Assembly: GCA_030681895.1 (NCBI GenBank)
Contig: JAUXRI010000178.1
Coordinates: 1-55,319, forward strand
Reading direction: 5' to 3'
Length of the DNA stretch: 55,319 bases
Source: Myxococcales bacterium
GTDB taxonomy: Bacteria; Myxococcota; Myxococcia; Myxococcales; Myxococcaceae
The number at the start of each line of letters is the position of its first letter. The first letter of the stretch is position 1. The notes beneath the pieces were generated by a model. The model was given only the letters and a program-made list of their open reading frames with translations, was not told the DNA's origin and searched no databases. A program made the translations under genes and the position numbers. Shown piece after piece: positions 1 to 9,682 of this stretch.

Positions 1-574
1 CGCCTGTGCTGACGGTGCTGACCCACTCCCAACGAACGATCGGCCGGCCAGCGCCGTGGAGAACCGCCGTGCGGCTGGTGAACAGCCGGTGGAGCAGCTC
101 GAGCAGCTTCGCGCGGCCGCGGTTGATCAGCAGCACGAGAACGAACAACGCGAACGAGGCGAGCGCGATACGGCCCAGCGCCCAGAGCACCGCGCTGACC
201 TGTCGCTCCCGGCGGCTGGCGGCCACGGCGTCGGTGAGCACCTGCACCGTCCGCTCCGAGAGCGCGTCGAGGGTGTCGCCGGCCAGCGGGTCCACGTCGC
301 CCGGCTGCAGGAACAAGATGAGGGTGCCATCGAGCTGGATGGCCCTGCCCAACTCGACCGCGTTGGCGGTCACCACCGGCAGGTCACCGGAGCTGGCGCG
401 CTCGAGCCGGGCCAGGGCGGCGGCGACGCGGTGCGACGGCGGAAGCCCGAGCAGCGACGCCCGCAACGTCACGATGTCTCGGTTGAAGTAGCGAAGGGTC
501 GCTGGCGGGTCGTCGGCGCTCGCGACGGCTGCGAGCAGGAGCACCGTTCCCATCAGGCTGCGTCGTTGGTGCAT
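1..574 (-). CDS. Probable mechanosensitive-channel-like membrane protein, N-terminal part (runs off window)
   Basis: The frame is open from an ATG at 574 down to base 1, so only about 191 N-terminal residues are visible. They begin with a cleavable-looking signal peptide (basic start, then a Leu/Ala/Val-rich core ending Val-Ala-Ser-Ala at about residue 20). A roughly 100-residue periplasmic segment follows, then one clear membrane helix (about residues 127-150) and a basic stretch. Signal peptide, periplasmic domain and then membrane helices is an arrangement seen in large MscS-family proteins, but the diagnostic pore helix and beta domain lie outside the window. The MscS assignment is therefore an inference; an uncharacterised membrane protein is the alternative. 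Confidence 0.5.
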   Translation of the reverse strand, partial: MHQRRSLMGTVLLLAAVASADDPPATLRYFNRDIVTLRASLLGLPPSHRVAAALARLERASSGDLPVVTANAVELGRAIQLDGTLILFLQPGDVDPLAGDTLDALSERTVQVLTDAVAASRRERQVSAVLWALGRIALASFALFVLVLLINRGRAKLLELLHRLFTSRTAVLHGAGRPIVRWEWVSTVSTG

Positions 575-623
575 GCCCTCGCGCGTAGCACTTGCTTCAC
601 GGGCCCGTCATTGTCGGCCGTCG

Positions 624-1715
624 TCAGGCGATGACCTCTTCGCTCTCGGGCTTTCGGCCGTGCCAACGGCGCAGCGACACGCGCGGAGGCCCTTCGCCCC
701 ACTCGATGAAGGCGTAGTGCAGCTCGAGCCGCTGGCCGAGGCGTCCCAGGCCGAGATCGACCATCGGAATCCACGTGCCGGTGTTCACGTACACGCGGCC
801 GTTGGCGAACGTGCGCAGCATCGGCACGTGCGTGTGGCCCATGATCACCGCGTGAATCGTCGGGTCGGCCTTCATCGCGCGCTCGGCGAAACGATCGAGG
901 TGCTCGAAGAACCCGACGTCTTGCCGGAGGAACTTGGTCAGCTTCTCGAAGGGCCGCTTCTTCCACCAGGCAGGGTTGAAGCGCGCCTGAATGAGTGCGC
1001 CCAGGCTGATGCCCAGCATCTTGGTGGTGAAGCCGGTGTCGAACAGCATGCCGCCGACGAAGAGCGGCCAGAACGGGTGCACCTTGTCGAGGTACGGGCG
1101 CTCCCGGACCAGCTCGTTGACGACGTGCAGAATGAAGAGGCTGCCCCACGGCAAATTGAGAATCGGGTCGCGGCCGGGGCGGGGCAGGGTGAGGCGCTTC
1201 CAGTCCATCGCGTGGAGCGCTTCGAACTGGTGCCCGTGGTGAAAATGCACGCCGTCTAGCGTGAAGTGCGGCGTGGTGCCGGCGAAGTTCACGCGCGGGT
1301 GTTCGTCTTCTCCGGTGATCGTGCGGCAGAACAGCCGCTGCACGCCGGGAAAGTGGAACTCCATGTCGTGATTGCCGGGCTGGTACGTGAGCTCGGAGCC
1401 GGGGTTTTCCATGAAGCGCGAGAGCGCCGCGAAGACCTCGGGGTGGCCCTTGATGCAGCGGTACAGCTTGATCTTCGCGAGCCGCTCCGAGATCGCGTCG
1501 GGGAAGGCGCCCATGATCGGCACCTTGAGCAGATCGAAGATGTCGCCGTTCAAGACGAGGTGCACCGGTCGATCGCCGAACTCGCCCGTCGAGTAGCGCA
1601 GGAGCAGCTGTGTGAGCCGGTCGTCTTCCTTGAAGTCGTCGTAGATGTTGATGCGGCCGCGCTTGTGTCCGGTGCCGAGGTGAAGGTCGGACAACACGAG
1701 CCCGAAGCGACGCAT
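624..1715 (-). CDS. Calcineurin-like metallophosphoesterase, LpxH/UDP-DAG-pyrophosphatase-like
   Basis: A 363-residue metal-dependent phosphoesterase. The dinuclear-metal motifs appear in order: Asp-Leu-His-Leu-Gly near the N-terminus, Gly-Asp-Ile-Phe-Asp, Gly-Asn-His-Asp, His-His-Gly-His and Gly-His-Thr-His. Family members hydrolyse phosphate mono- or diesters; the closest well-known fold relative is LpxH (UDP-2,3-diacylglucosamine hydrolase of lipid A synthesis), but this protein is about 120 residues longer and its substrate cannot be told from sequence. The ATG at 1715 is chosen because the metal motif begins nine residues later; an upstream in-frame start would add 31 unconserved residues that nearly touch eno. 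It is divergent from eno with about 90 bp between them. Confidence 0.85.
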   Translation of the reverse strand: MRRFGLVLSDLHLGTGHKRGRINIYDDFKEDDRLTQLLLRYSTGEFGDRPVHLVLNGDIFDLLKVPIMGAFPDAISERLAKIKLYRCIKGHPEVFAALSRFMENPGSELTYQPGNHDMEFHFPGVQRLFCRTITGEDEHPRVNFAGTTPHFTLDGVHFHHGHQFEALHAMDWKRLTLPRPGRDPILNLPWGSLFILHVVNELVRERPYLDKVHPFWPLFVGGMLFDTGFTTKMLGISLGALIQARFNPAWWKKRPFEKLTKFLRQDVGFFEHLDRFAERAMKADPTIHAVIMGHTHVPMLRTFANGRVYVNTGTWIPMVDLGLGRLGQRLELHYAFIEWGEGPPRVSLRRWHGRKPESEEVIA

Positions 1716-1797
1716 GTCATGAGTCTGCCACGTCAGGGCGCGCGCGGCAGCTTTGGGCCTGCCCGATGACGCTGGAGATCGCCGAGGCGTCCGATAG

Positions 1798-3860
<2,063 letters not shown>

Positions 3861-3880
3861 GCTTGTGACGCCGAAGGGGG

Positions 3881-3908
3881 TTGCGGGGGAATGACCGTTC
3901 GCTACGGT
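3881..3908 (+). promoter_or_regulatory. Candidate sigma-70-type promoter of the encapsulin operon
   Basis: In the 82-bp gap between surE and the encapsulin gene, TTGCGG (3881-3886) and TACGGT (3903-3908) are separated by 16 bp. A purine-rich ribosome-binding site (GGAGAC, about 3928-3933) precedes the ATG at 3943 by nine bases. The match to consensus is moderate, but it is the only obvious promoter in the gap and would make the three-gene sulfur operon independent of eno-surE. Confidence 0.35.
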
Positions 3909-3942
3909 CTCGCCGCGTCTTTCCCCCGGAGACTCCAGCACC

Positions 3943-4848
3943 ATGGCTGACTCACCCCGAACGTTGTCCGAGAAGTCCGCGCGTCAGCTGTCGAACACCA
4001 CCAAGACGCCACCGCAGTGGCGTGGCGCGACGCCGCGTTGGCTCGTGCAGATGCTGCCGTGGACCCCCGTCGAAGCCGGCGTGTACCGCGTCAATCAGGC
4101 GCGCGACGACGACTTCGCCGTCAAGTGCAGCCCGGCACAAGGCGAGGCGCTGCCGCTCGCGTTCAGCGACTACGATCCACAGCCCCGTGAGTACGTGCTC
4201 ACCTCGGTCACCACGACGATCGAGGTCGACACGCGCGTCTCTGATCTCTTCCGCAGCCCGATGGACCAGGTGAAGGAGCAGCTCTCGCTCACCATCGAGA
4301 AGTTGAAGGAGAAGCAGGAGAACGAGGTCCTCAACAACAAGGCGTACGGCCTGCTCAACAACGCCGACCCCGAGATGCGCCTCAAGCCGCGCAAGGGGCC
4401 TCCGACGCCAGACGATCTCGACTCGTTGATCTCGCTGGTGTGGAAGGAGCCGACGTTCTTCCTCGCGCACCCGCGCACGATCGCGGCCTTCGGTCGTGAG
4501 TGCACCCGTCGGGGCGTGCCGCCACCGACCGTGACGCTGTTCGGAGCGCCGTTCCTCACGTGGCGTGGGCTCCCGCTGGTGCCGTGCGACAAGATCCCCG
4601 TGAAGGGGAACAAGAGCGACGTGCTCCTGATGCGCACTGGGGAACGGAAGCGCGGCGTGGTGGGCCTGTTCCAGCCGGGCCTTCCGGGTGAGGTGAGCCC
4701 GAGCTTGTCGGTGCGAATGATGGGCATCAACCAGGCGGGCGCGGCGTCGTACCTGTTGTCGCTGTACTGCTCGGTCGCCGTGTTGACGCACGACGCGCTC
4801 GGTGTGCTCGAGGGTGTGACGATCGATCACTTCCATGAGTACGCCTGA
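3943..4848 (+). CDS. Family 2A encapsulin nanocompartment shell protein (SrpI-like)
   Basis: A 301-residue HK97-fold-type shell protein. Recognition rests on the N-terminal segment (Ala-Arg-Gln-Leu-Ser-Asn-Thr-Thr-Lys-Thr, then Pro-Arg-Trp-Leu-Val, Leu-Pro-Trp, Val-Glu-Ala-Gly-Val-Tyr-Arg-Val-Asn), which matches what is known of cyanobacterial SrpI and its relatives, and on the neighbouring gene, a cysteine desulfurase with a long disordered N-terminus, the typical Family 2A cargo. No cyclic-nucleotide-binding insertion is present, which argues against Family 2B. Known members assemble into protein shells in the cytoplasm. The stop codon overlaps the cargo gene by 14 bp, so shell and cargo are translationally coupled. 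The identification is by motif and context; structural confirmation is not possible here. Confidence 0.9.
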   Translation: MADSPRTLSEKSARQLSNTTKTPPQWRGATPRWLVQMLPWTPVEAGVYRVNQARDDDFAVKCSPAQGEALPLAFSDYDPQPREYVLTSVTTTIEVDTRVSDLFRSPMDQVKEQLSLTIEKLKEKQENEVLNNKAYGLLNNADPEMRLKPRKGPPTPDDLDSLISLVWKEPTFFLAHPRTIAAFGRECTRRGVPPPTVTLFGAPFLTWRGLPLVPCDKIPVKGNKSDVLLMRTGERKRGVVGLFQPGLPGEVSPSLSVRMMGINQAGAASYLLSLYCSVAVLTHDALGVLEGVTIDHFHEYA

Positions 4849-7054
4849 TCGAGATCCGCCGGGGCTGCCGGCTGAGCTGCGGCTGGCGGGAGGGCACACG
4901 CCGAAGCCGACGCACGTGCTCGAGGTGCCATCGCACGCGCCGACGCCGGGCGTGTCCAGCGCGCCGGTGAAGCACCCCGCTGCGCCGACGCTGCCTGATG
5001 GCGACCCCGTCTCGATGGCGCTGCTGATTCAGCAGATGGCGAACGCGTTGTTCCAGGCGCCGATCGGTGCGCCGTCGGCGGACGCGAGCGGAGGGACGCT
5101 CCCAGGTCAGCCCGACGCGCCCGGCTCGTCAGCGATCGGCGCGGGAGCACCGCCCCTGAGCTCGACGACCACGCCGACGCAGCCGCTCGCCCACGACTTC
5201 GTCCCGTCGGCGAGCAGCGCGTCCGGCGCTGTGGCTGGAGCTCTGCCCGGATCATCCAGCGCACCCTCGGTTCCGGCTGCGCGCGGCTTCTCTGCGGCCG
5301 AGCCGACACCATCGACCGCGACGAGTCCGAGCGCGCGATCGCAGCAGGTCGAGTCTGCGCCGATGGGGACGACCCCGAGCGCTCGCGTCGCGCCTGTGTC
5401 ACTGACGACGCCTCCAAGTTCTCGCTCGGAGCCTGCCTCGAGCACCACCCGCCCGAGTCATCGCGCGCAGCCGGACGAGCCTGTGCCGCAGTCGACGCGC
5501 CTTGGCGAACGCTCCAGGCCTTTCGCGCCTCCGTCGATGGCGACGAACTCAGGCGATCGCTCGCAGCCCGTTGAGCCTTCGTCGCTCGCGACGAGCTTGA
5601 TCGATCGTTCGCCAGAGCAGGCCGGGAGCCCCCACGAGTCGACGGCGCCATTTCATGCACCGCTCGACCTGCGCTCGCTGTTCACCGCGCCGTTCGACGC
5701 GCCGGTGGCCCCGGCCGTCGCTGTGCCCGAGCCAACGCCAGTGTTGAACCACGTTGCTCCCGAAGCCTTCACGCCCCGGTTCAGCGACGCCTACGAGCTC
5801 TCGCCGACCAGCCACGGCTATCGGCACACGAGCCCGACGCTGTTCGACCCCCACGCGCTCAAGCGCGAGTTCCCCATTCTGCAGCAGACCGTTCATGGCA
5901 AGCCGCTGGTGTGGCTCGACAACGCGGCCACCACCCAGAAGCCGCAGGCCGTCATCGATCGGCTCAGCCGGTTCTACGAAGAAGAGAACTCCAACATCCA
6001 CCGGGCGGCCCACACGCTCGCCGCGCGCGCGACCGATGCGTACGAAGGCGCCCGCTCGACGGTGCGGCGCTTCCTCAACGCGCCCTCGAACCGCGATCTG
6101 ATCTTCGTGCGTGGCGCGACCGAGGGCATCAACCTGGTCGCGAAGAGCTGGGGCGCGCGCAACGTGCAGGCCGGCGACGAGATCGTCATCTCGTGGCTCG
6201 AGCATCACGCGAACATCGTTCCCTGGCAGCAGCTCGCCAACGAGACGGGCGCCCGGCTGCGGGTCGCTCCTGTCGACGATCAGGGCCAGATCATCCTCGA
6301 GGCGTACGAGAAGCTGCTCTCATCGAAGACGCGGCTGGTCGCCTTCACGCAGGTCTCGAACGCGCTCGGCACGATCACGCCCGCGAAAGAGATGGTGCGG
6401 CTCGCCCACCGTCACGGCGCGAAGGTGCTCGTCGACGGCGCTCAAGCGGTCTCGCATCTCCGCGTCGACGTGCAGGACCTCGACTGCGACTTCTTCGTCT
6501 TCTCGGGCCACAAGGTGTTCGCCCCGACCGGCATCGGTGTGGTGTTCGCCCGCAGCGAGCTGATGGACGCGACGCCTCCCTGGCAGGGTGGCGGCAACAT
6601 GATTCAAGACGTCACCTTCGAGCGCACTGTCTTTCACCCGTCGCCGGCGCGCTTCGAGGCGGGCACTGGGAACATCGCCGACGCCGTCGGGCTGGGCGCC
6701 GCCCTCGACTGGCTGACCCGCGTCGGCCTCGAGACCGTCGCGCAGTACGAGCACCAGCTGCTCGAGTACGCGACCGAGCAGGTGCTGACCGTTCCCGGGC
6801 TCACGCTGTACGGCACCGCACCAGACAAGGCTGGCGTGTTGTCGTTCACCCTCGAAGGACAGGTCACGGAGCAGATGAGCGCGCTGCTCGACCGCGACGG
6901 CATCGCCGTTCGGTCGGGTCACCACTGCGCGCAGCCGATCCTCCGACGCTTCGGCGTCGAGGCCACGGTGCGGGCGTCGTTCGCGCCGTACAACACGGTG
7001 GAGGACGTCGACACGCTGGTCGCGTCGCTGCGCCGGCTGCAGGAGCATCGGTGA
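4835..7054 (+). CDS. SufS-like cysteine desulfurase with long disordered encapsulation domain (encapsulin cargo)
   Basis: A 739-residue PLP enzyme expected to convert cysteine to alanine plus an enzyme-bound persulfide. Residues 1-335 are low complexity (Pro, Ser, Ala, Thr) with one short predicted helix near residues 60-75 and degenerate 12-17-residue repeats at 179-269. Residues 338-739 form a full SufS-type desulfurase with Asp-Asn-Ala-Ala-Thr-Thr (362-367), the PLP lysine in Ser-Gly-His-Lys (Lys560) and the catalytic cysteine in Gly-His-His-Cys-Ala (Cys698). In characterised Family 2A systems a similar disordered N-terminal domain drives loading into the shell. The start lies within the encapsulin gene, and the stop overlaps the next gene (GTGA). 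No SufE, SufU or scaffold gene is adjacent. Confidence 0.93.
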   Translation: MSTPDRDPPGLPAELRLAGGHTPKPTHVLEVPSHAPTPGVSSAPVKHPAAPTLPDGDPVSMALLIQQMANALFQAPIGAPSADASGGTLPGQPDAPGSSAIGAGAPPLSSTTTPTQPLAHDFVPSASSASGAVAGALPGSSSAPSVPAARGFSAAEPTPSTATSPSARSQQVESAPMGTTPSARVAPVSLTTPPSSRSEPASSTTRPSHRAQPDEPVPQSTRLGERSRPFAPPSMATNSGDRSQPVEPSSLATSLIDRSPEQAGSPHESTAPFHAPLDLRSLFTAPFDAPVAPAVAVPEPTPVLNHVAPEAFTPRFSDAYELSPTSHGYRHTSPTLFDPHALKREFPILQQTVHGKPLVWLDNAATTQKPQAVIDRLSRFYEEENSNIHRAAHTLAARATDAYEGARSTVRRFLNAPSNRDLIFVRGATEGINLVAKSWGARNVQAGDEIVISWLEHHANIVPWQQLANETGARLRVAPVDDQGQIILEAYEKLLSSKTRLVAFTQVSNALGTITPAKEMVRLAHRHGAKVLVDGAQAVSHLRVDVQDLDCDFFVFSGHKVFAPTGIGVVFARSELMDATPPWQGGGNMIQDVTFERTVFHPSPARFEAGTGNIADAVGLGAALDWLTRVGLETVAQYEHQLLEYATEQVLTVPGLTLYGTAPDKAGVLSFTLEGQVTEQMSALLDRDGIAVRSGHHCAQPILRRFGVEATVRASFAPYNTVEDVDTLVASLRRLQEHR

Positions 7055-7971
7055 AGCACCTCACGCCGCTCGAAGCACAACAGCTGCTGGCCGGAGGCGA
7101 GGCGGATCTCATCGACGTTCGGGAGCCCGCCGAGTGGGCGAGGGGACACCTGCCCGGCGCCAGGCTGGTTCCGCTGGGCACGCTCAAGATCGACCCGAAG
7201 AAAGAACTCTCGCGCGACAACCTGATCTTCGTGTGCGCGAAGGGCGGCCGAAGCCAGCAGGCCGCCGCCGTTGCAGAAGGCCTGGGCTTCACGCAGGTGT
7301 TCAGCATCGACGGTGGGACGGACGAGTGGGCGCGGCTCGGGCTGCCCATCGAGGTGCCTCCCATCGCGGCGGCTCCGGCCGTCGCTGAAGAGCCGCCGGC
7401 CGATCTCGAGGCGCAGCTGCCCGAGCTCGACGCCGTCATCGGCAACAACTTGAGAGAGCTGCGAACGGCGCGTCAGCTCTCGCTCGACGCCACCGCGCGC
7501 CTCACGGGTCTGAGCCGAACGCTGCTCGGGCAAATCGAGCTGGGCACCAACACCCCCAGCGTCGGCGTCGTCTGGCGCATCGCGCGCGCCTTCGAGGTGC
7601 CCTTCGCGGCGCTCCTCTCGGCGCCGAAGACGACCACCACCGCGCTGCTCAAGAAGGCCAATGCCAAGCGGCTGGTGAGTGCCGATGGGCGCTTCTCGTC
7701 GCGCGCCCTGTTCCCGTTCGGCGATGCGGGGAAGGTCGAGTTCTACGAACTCTGGCTCTCGGGGCACGGCAAAGAAGAGGCCGAGGCGCACCAGCTGGGC
7801 ACGCGTGAAAACCTCGTGGTGACCCGTGGGCGGGTGGTGATCGAGTTCGCCGGGGCGTCACACGAACTCTCAGAAGGCGACGCCATCGTCTTCGGCGCCG
7901 ACGTTCCGCACACGTACCGGAACCCGGCCAGTGAAGAGTGCTGGATGCACCTCGTGATGTCGTACGCCTGA
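7051..7971 (+). CDS. Rhodanese - XRE helix-turn-helix - cupin fusion (sulfurtransferase/regulator)
   Basis: A 306-residue three-domain protein. Residues 1-100 are a rhodanese domain with Ile-Asp-Val-Arg-Glu and the active loop Cys62-Ala-Lys-Gly-Gly-Arg-Ser. After an acidic/Ala-Pro linker, residues 127-190 form an XRE helix-turn-helix, and residues 225-306 form a cupin barrel with Arg-Gly-Arg-Val and Val-Pro-His-Thr-Tyr. XRE-cupin proteins are usually small-molecule-responsive regulators; E. coli SutR (YdcN), which controls sulfur genes, has this plan without rhodanese. The GTG start overlaps the desulfurase stop. Inference: it accepts persulfide sulfur from the desulfurase, regulates this operon, or does both. 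Stand-alone rhodaneses are known partners of Family 2A operons; the fusion is the unusual part. Confidence 0.88.
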   Translation: MKHLTPLEAQQLLAGGEADLIDVREPAEWARGHLPGARLVPLGTLKIDPKKELSRDNLIFVCAKGGRSQQAAAVAEGLGFTQVFSIDGGTDEWARLGLPIEVPPIAAAPAVAEEPPADLEAQLPELDAVIGNNLRELRTARQLSLDATARLTGLSRTLLGQIELGTNTPSVGVVWRIARAFEVPFAALLSAPKTTTTALLKKANAKRLVSADGRFSSRALFPFGDAGKVEFYELWLSGHGKEEAEAHQLGTRENLVVTRGRVVIEFAGASHELSEGDAIVFGADVPHTYRNPASEECWMHLVMSYA

Positions 7972-8173
7972 GGGCGGGCGCTCGCCTGCGTTGCCCGGTG
8001 ACGAGACGGCCATCGCGATGATGATGAATGACGGCTACCCGCTCGAGCCGGCCCGCGACACACGTGACGTGCACCGCTGACCCGCGCTTCGCGCACGTCG
8101 CCTGGAGCCACCGGCTCGATTCCCGCGGCTGTCGGCGCCACCGTCACCTCGACGTCAGCCGGTCGACCGAACG

Positions 8174-9583
8174 CTATGCACGAGCCTGAACCCGCACCTC
8201 GAGGCCGCGGCGCTGGTTCGCCACGAAGCCCGACCGCACGTTCACCTGCGCCCGACGGAGCACCGCGGCCAGCATCGAGATCGCCTCGCGCTCGAACTCC
8301 GTGCGACGGCGATCTCCCGAGAAGCGCGACGGGTCGAACGCCTGCGCGTGCCTCCACGCCTGATGCGGCACCGTGAAGCCGGCGACCGGGTGCAGCCGCG
8401 CCACCTCTTTGACGACCTGGCCGAGGTAGTCGAGCCCGTCGTCCGACGTCACCGAGGCCAACTCCCGCTCGACCTTCGCGCGCACCAGTGGCTGACGCGA
8501 CAGCAGCTCCAGCGCATGGCGCAGCACCAGGTCTTGCCCCGAGGTGAGCCGCTCGAAGACGTGCTGACGGGTCTCGCCGGTGCTCAGCGAGATGCGGCTC
8601 GCGGCGAGGCGCAGGGTGAGGCCGCCGAGGTGGCGAGTCACCTCGGCGCCGCGGCGGAACTGTCCGAGCGCTCGGCAGGCCTGGGTCTGCGCGACTGACG
8701 ACCCACCAAGAACAAGCCCCACGACCGCGCGTTCGAGCGCAGGCGCCACGTCGATGGAGTGCGTCGTCTTCGCGGCGGTCTCGAGCACTTCCGTGGCGAG
8801 CCGGGCTCCGACGGTGCAGGCCCCGGGAGCGGTGTTCGCCGGCGTCTTCCTCACCGCCACGCCGGTCGCGACGTGCCAGCGGTGCAGCGCGCGGTACTGG
8901 TGCGCGGGGAACGCCGGCCGTGCGTGGTGATCGTCGTGGTACCCGCTCAGGCCCGGCGCCAGGCGCATCACCACGTCACCAAGCGGGCCGTGCGGCAGCC
9001 ACACCGTGAAGCACGCGAACAGCGTCGCGGCGCCGATCAGCGGCAGCACCCAGAGCGTCACCAACTGCGGCACGAGCGCGACCGCGATCACCAGCGACGA
9101 GAGGAACACCACCGACTGCGTGCGCGCCCGCCGGGACAGCCGAGCCCAGGTGTCGAGGTAGTAGAACCCGAGCATTCCAGGCCAACGCACCGGCAGCTGC
9201 CACGCGGGGCCGAGACAGAAGCGCTCCGGGTCCGCCGCGGTGTCGACGTGCCGGTGGTGCCGCAGGTGGTTGTTCATCAGCATGGGGAAGGGAACGCCGC
9301 ACGCGACCGACGCCACCCAGCCCACCAGCGAGTTGATGCGCTGGTTGCCGTGCGCCGCCGAGTGAATCGCGTCGTGCGCGACCACCATCAACATCACCAG
9401 GCAGAGGGTCGCGAGCAGCATGTGGCCCGTCAGCGAGAGCGCTCCGTGCGCCGTCGCGAGGCCCGAGCCGACCAGCGCCAGCCAACAGCCCACCAACCAC
9501 TGGGCCGACCGGCCGCGGCGCAAGACGGGCGCAGTGACGGCGGTTCGGTTCGACGTGGAAGCGAGGCGCGCGGTGAGTTCCAT
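8174..9583 (-). CDS. Membrane fatty-acid-desaturase-type protein fused to a degenerate cytochrome P450 remnant
   Basis: A 469-residue protein. Residues 30-240 are a membrane diiron desaturase/hydroxylase module with the three histidine boxes (His70-Asp-Ala-Ile-His; His106-Leu-Arg-His-His-Arg-His; His216-Asp-Asp-His-His) and hydrophobic helices between them. Residues from about 270 resemble the C-terminal half of a P450: an I-helix-like stretch lacking the Ala-Gly-x-Glu-Thr motif, the K-helix Glu393-Val-Ala-Arg396 followed by Leu-His-Pro, and Phe-Asp-Pro-Ser-Arg-Phe (416-421). The haem-thiolate loop is absent, and the L-helix-like part follows almost directly. The gene lies 99 bp downstream of a complete P450 on the same strand, so gene fusion by duplication and decay is likely. 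Substrate unknown (acyl lipid or carotenoid possible). Confidence 0.8.
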   Translation of the reverse strand: MELTARLASTSNRTAVTAPVLRRGRSAQWLVGCWLALVGSGLATAHGALSLTGHMLLATLCLVMLMVVAHDAIHSAAHGNQRINSLVGWVASVACGVPFPMLMNNHLRHHRHVDTAADPERFCLGPAWQLPVRWPGMLGFYYLDTWARLSRRARTQSVVFLSSLVIAVALVPQLVTLWVLPLIGAATLFACFTVWLPHGPLGDVVMRLAPGLSGYHDDHHARPAFPAHQYRALHRWHVATGVAVRKTPANTAPGACTVGARLATEVLETAAKTTHSIDVAPALERAVVGLVLGGSSVAQTQACRALGQFRRGAEVTRHLGGLTLRLAASRISLSTGETRQHVFERLTSGQDLVLRHALELLSRQPLVRAKVERELASVTSDDGLDYLGQVVKEVARLHPVAGFTVPHQAWRHAQAFDPSRFSGDRRRTEFEREAISMLAAVLRRAQVNVRSGFVANQRRGLEVRVQARA

Positions 9584-9682
9584 GCCTCCGTTGTCGGAGT
9601 CGCGTCGTCACCCGATGTTGACCTGCGCCGCCAAAGCAGTGACCCGGGGCGCCACGCGCCGGTCGCTGTGCAAGCGCTTGAA

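Noticed and set aside
3943..4848. Phage HK97 capsid remnant
   Set aside because: The fold family is shared, but the neighbours are a desulfurase cargo and a rhodanese regulator, and no portal, protease or terminase is present; encapsulin is the better reading.
7972..8173. Possible short peptide or gene remnant (a 20-codon frame starting with three Met near 8018)
   Set aside because: No ribosome site and no similarity recognised; stop codons close all frames. Treated as intergenic.
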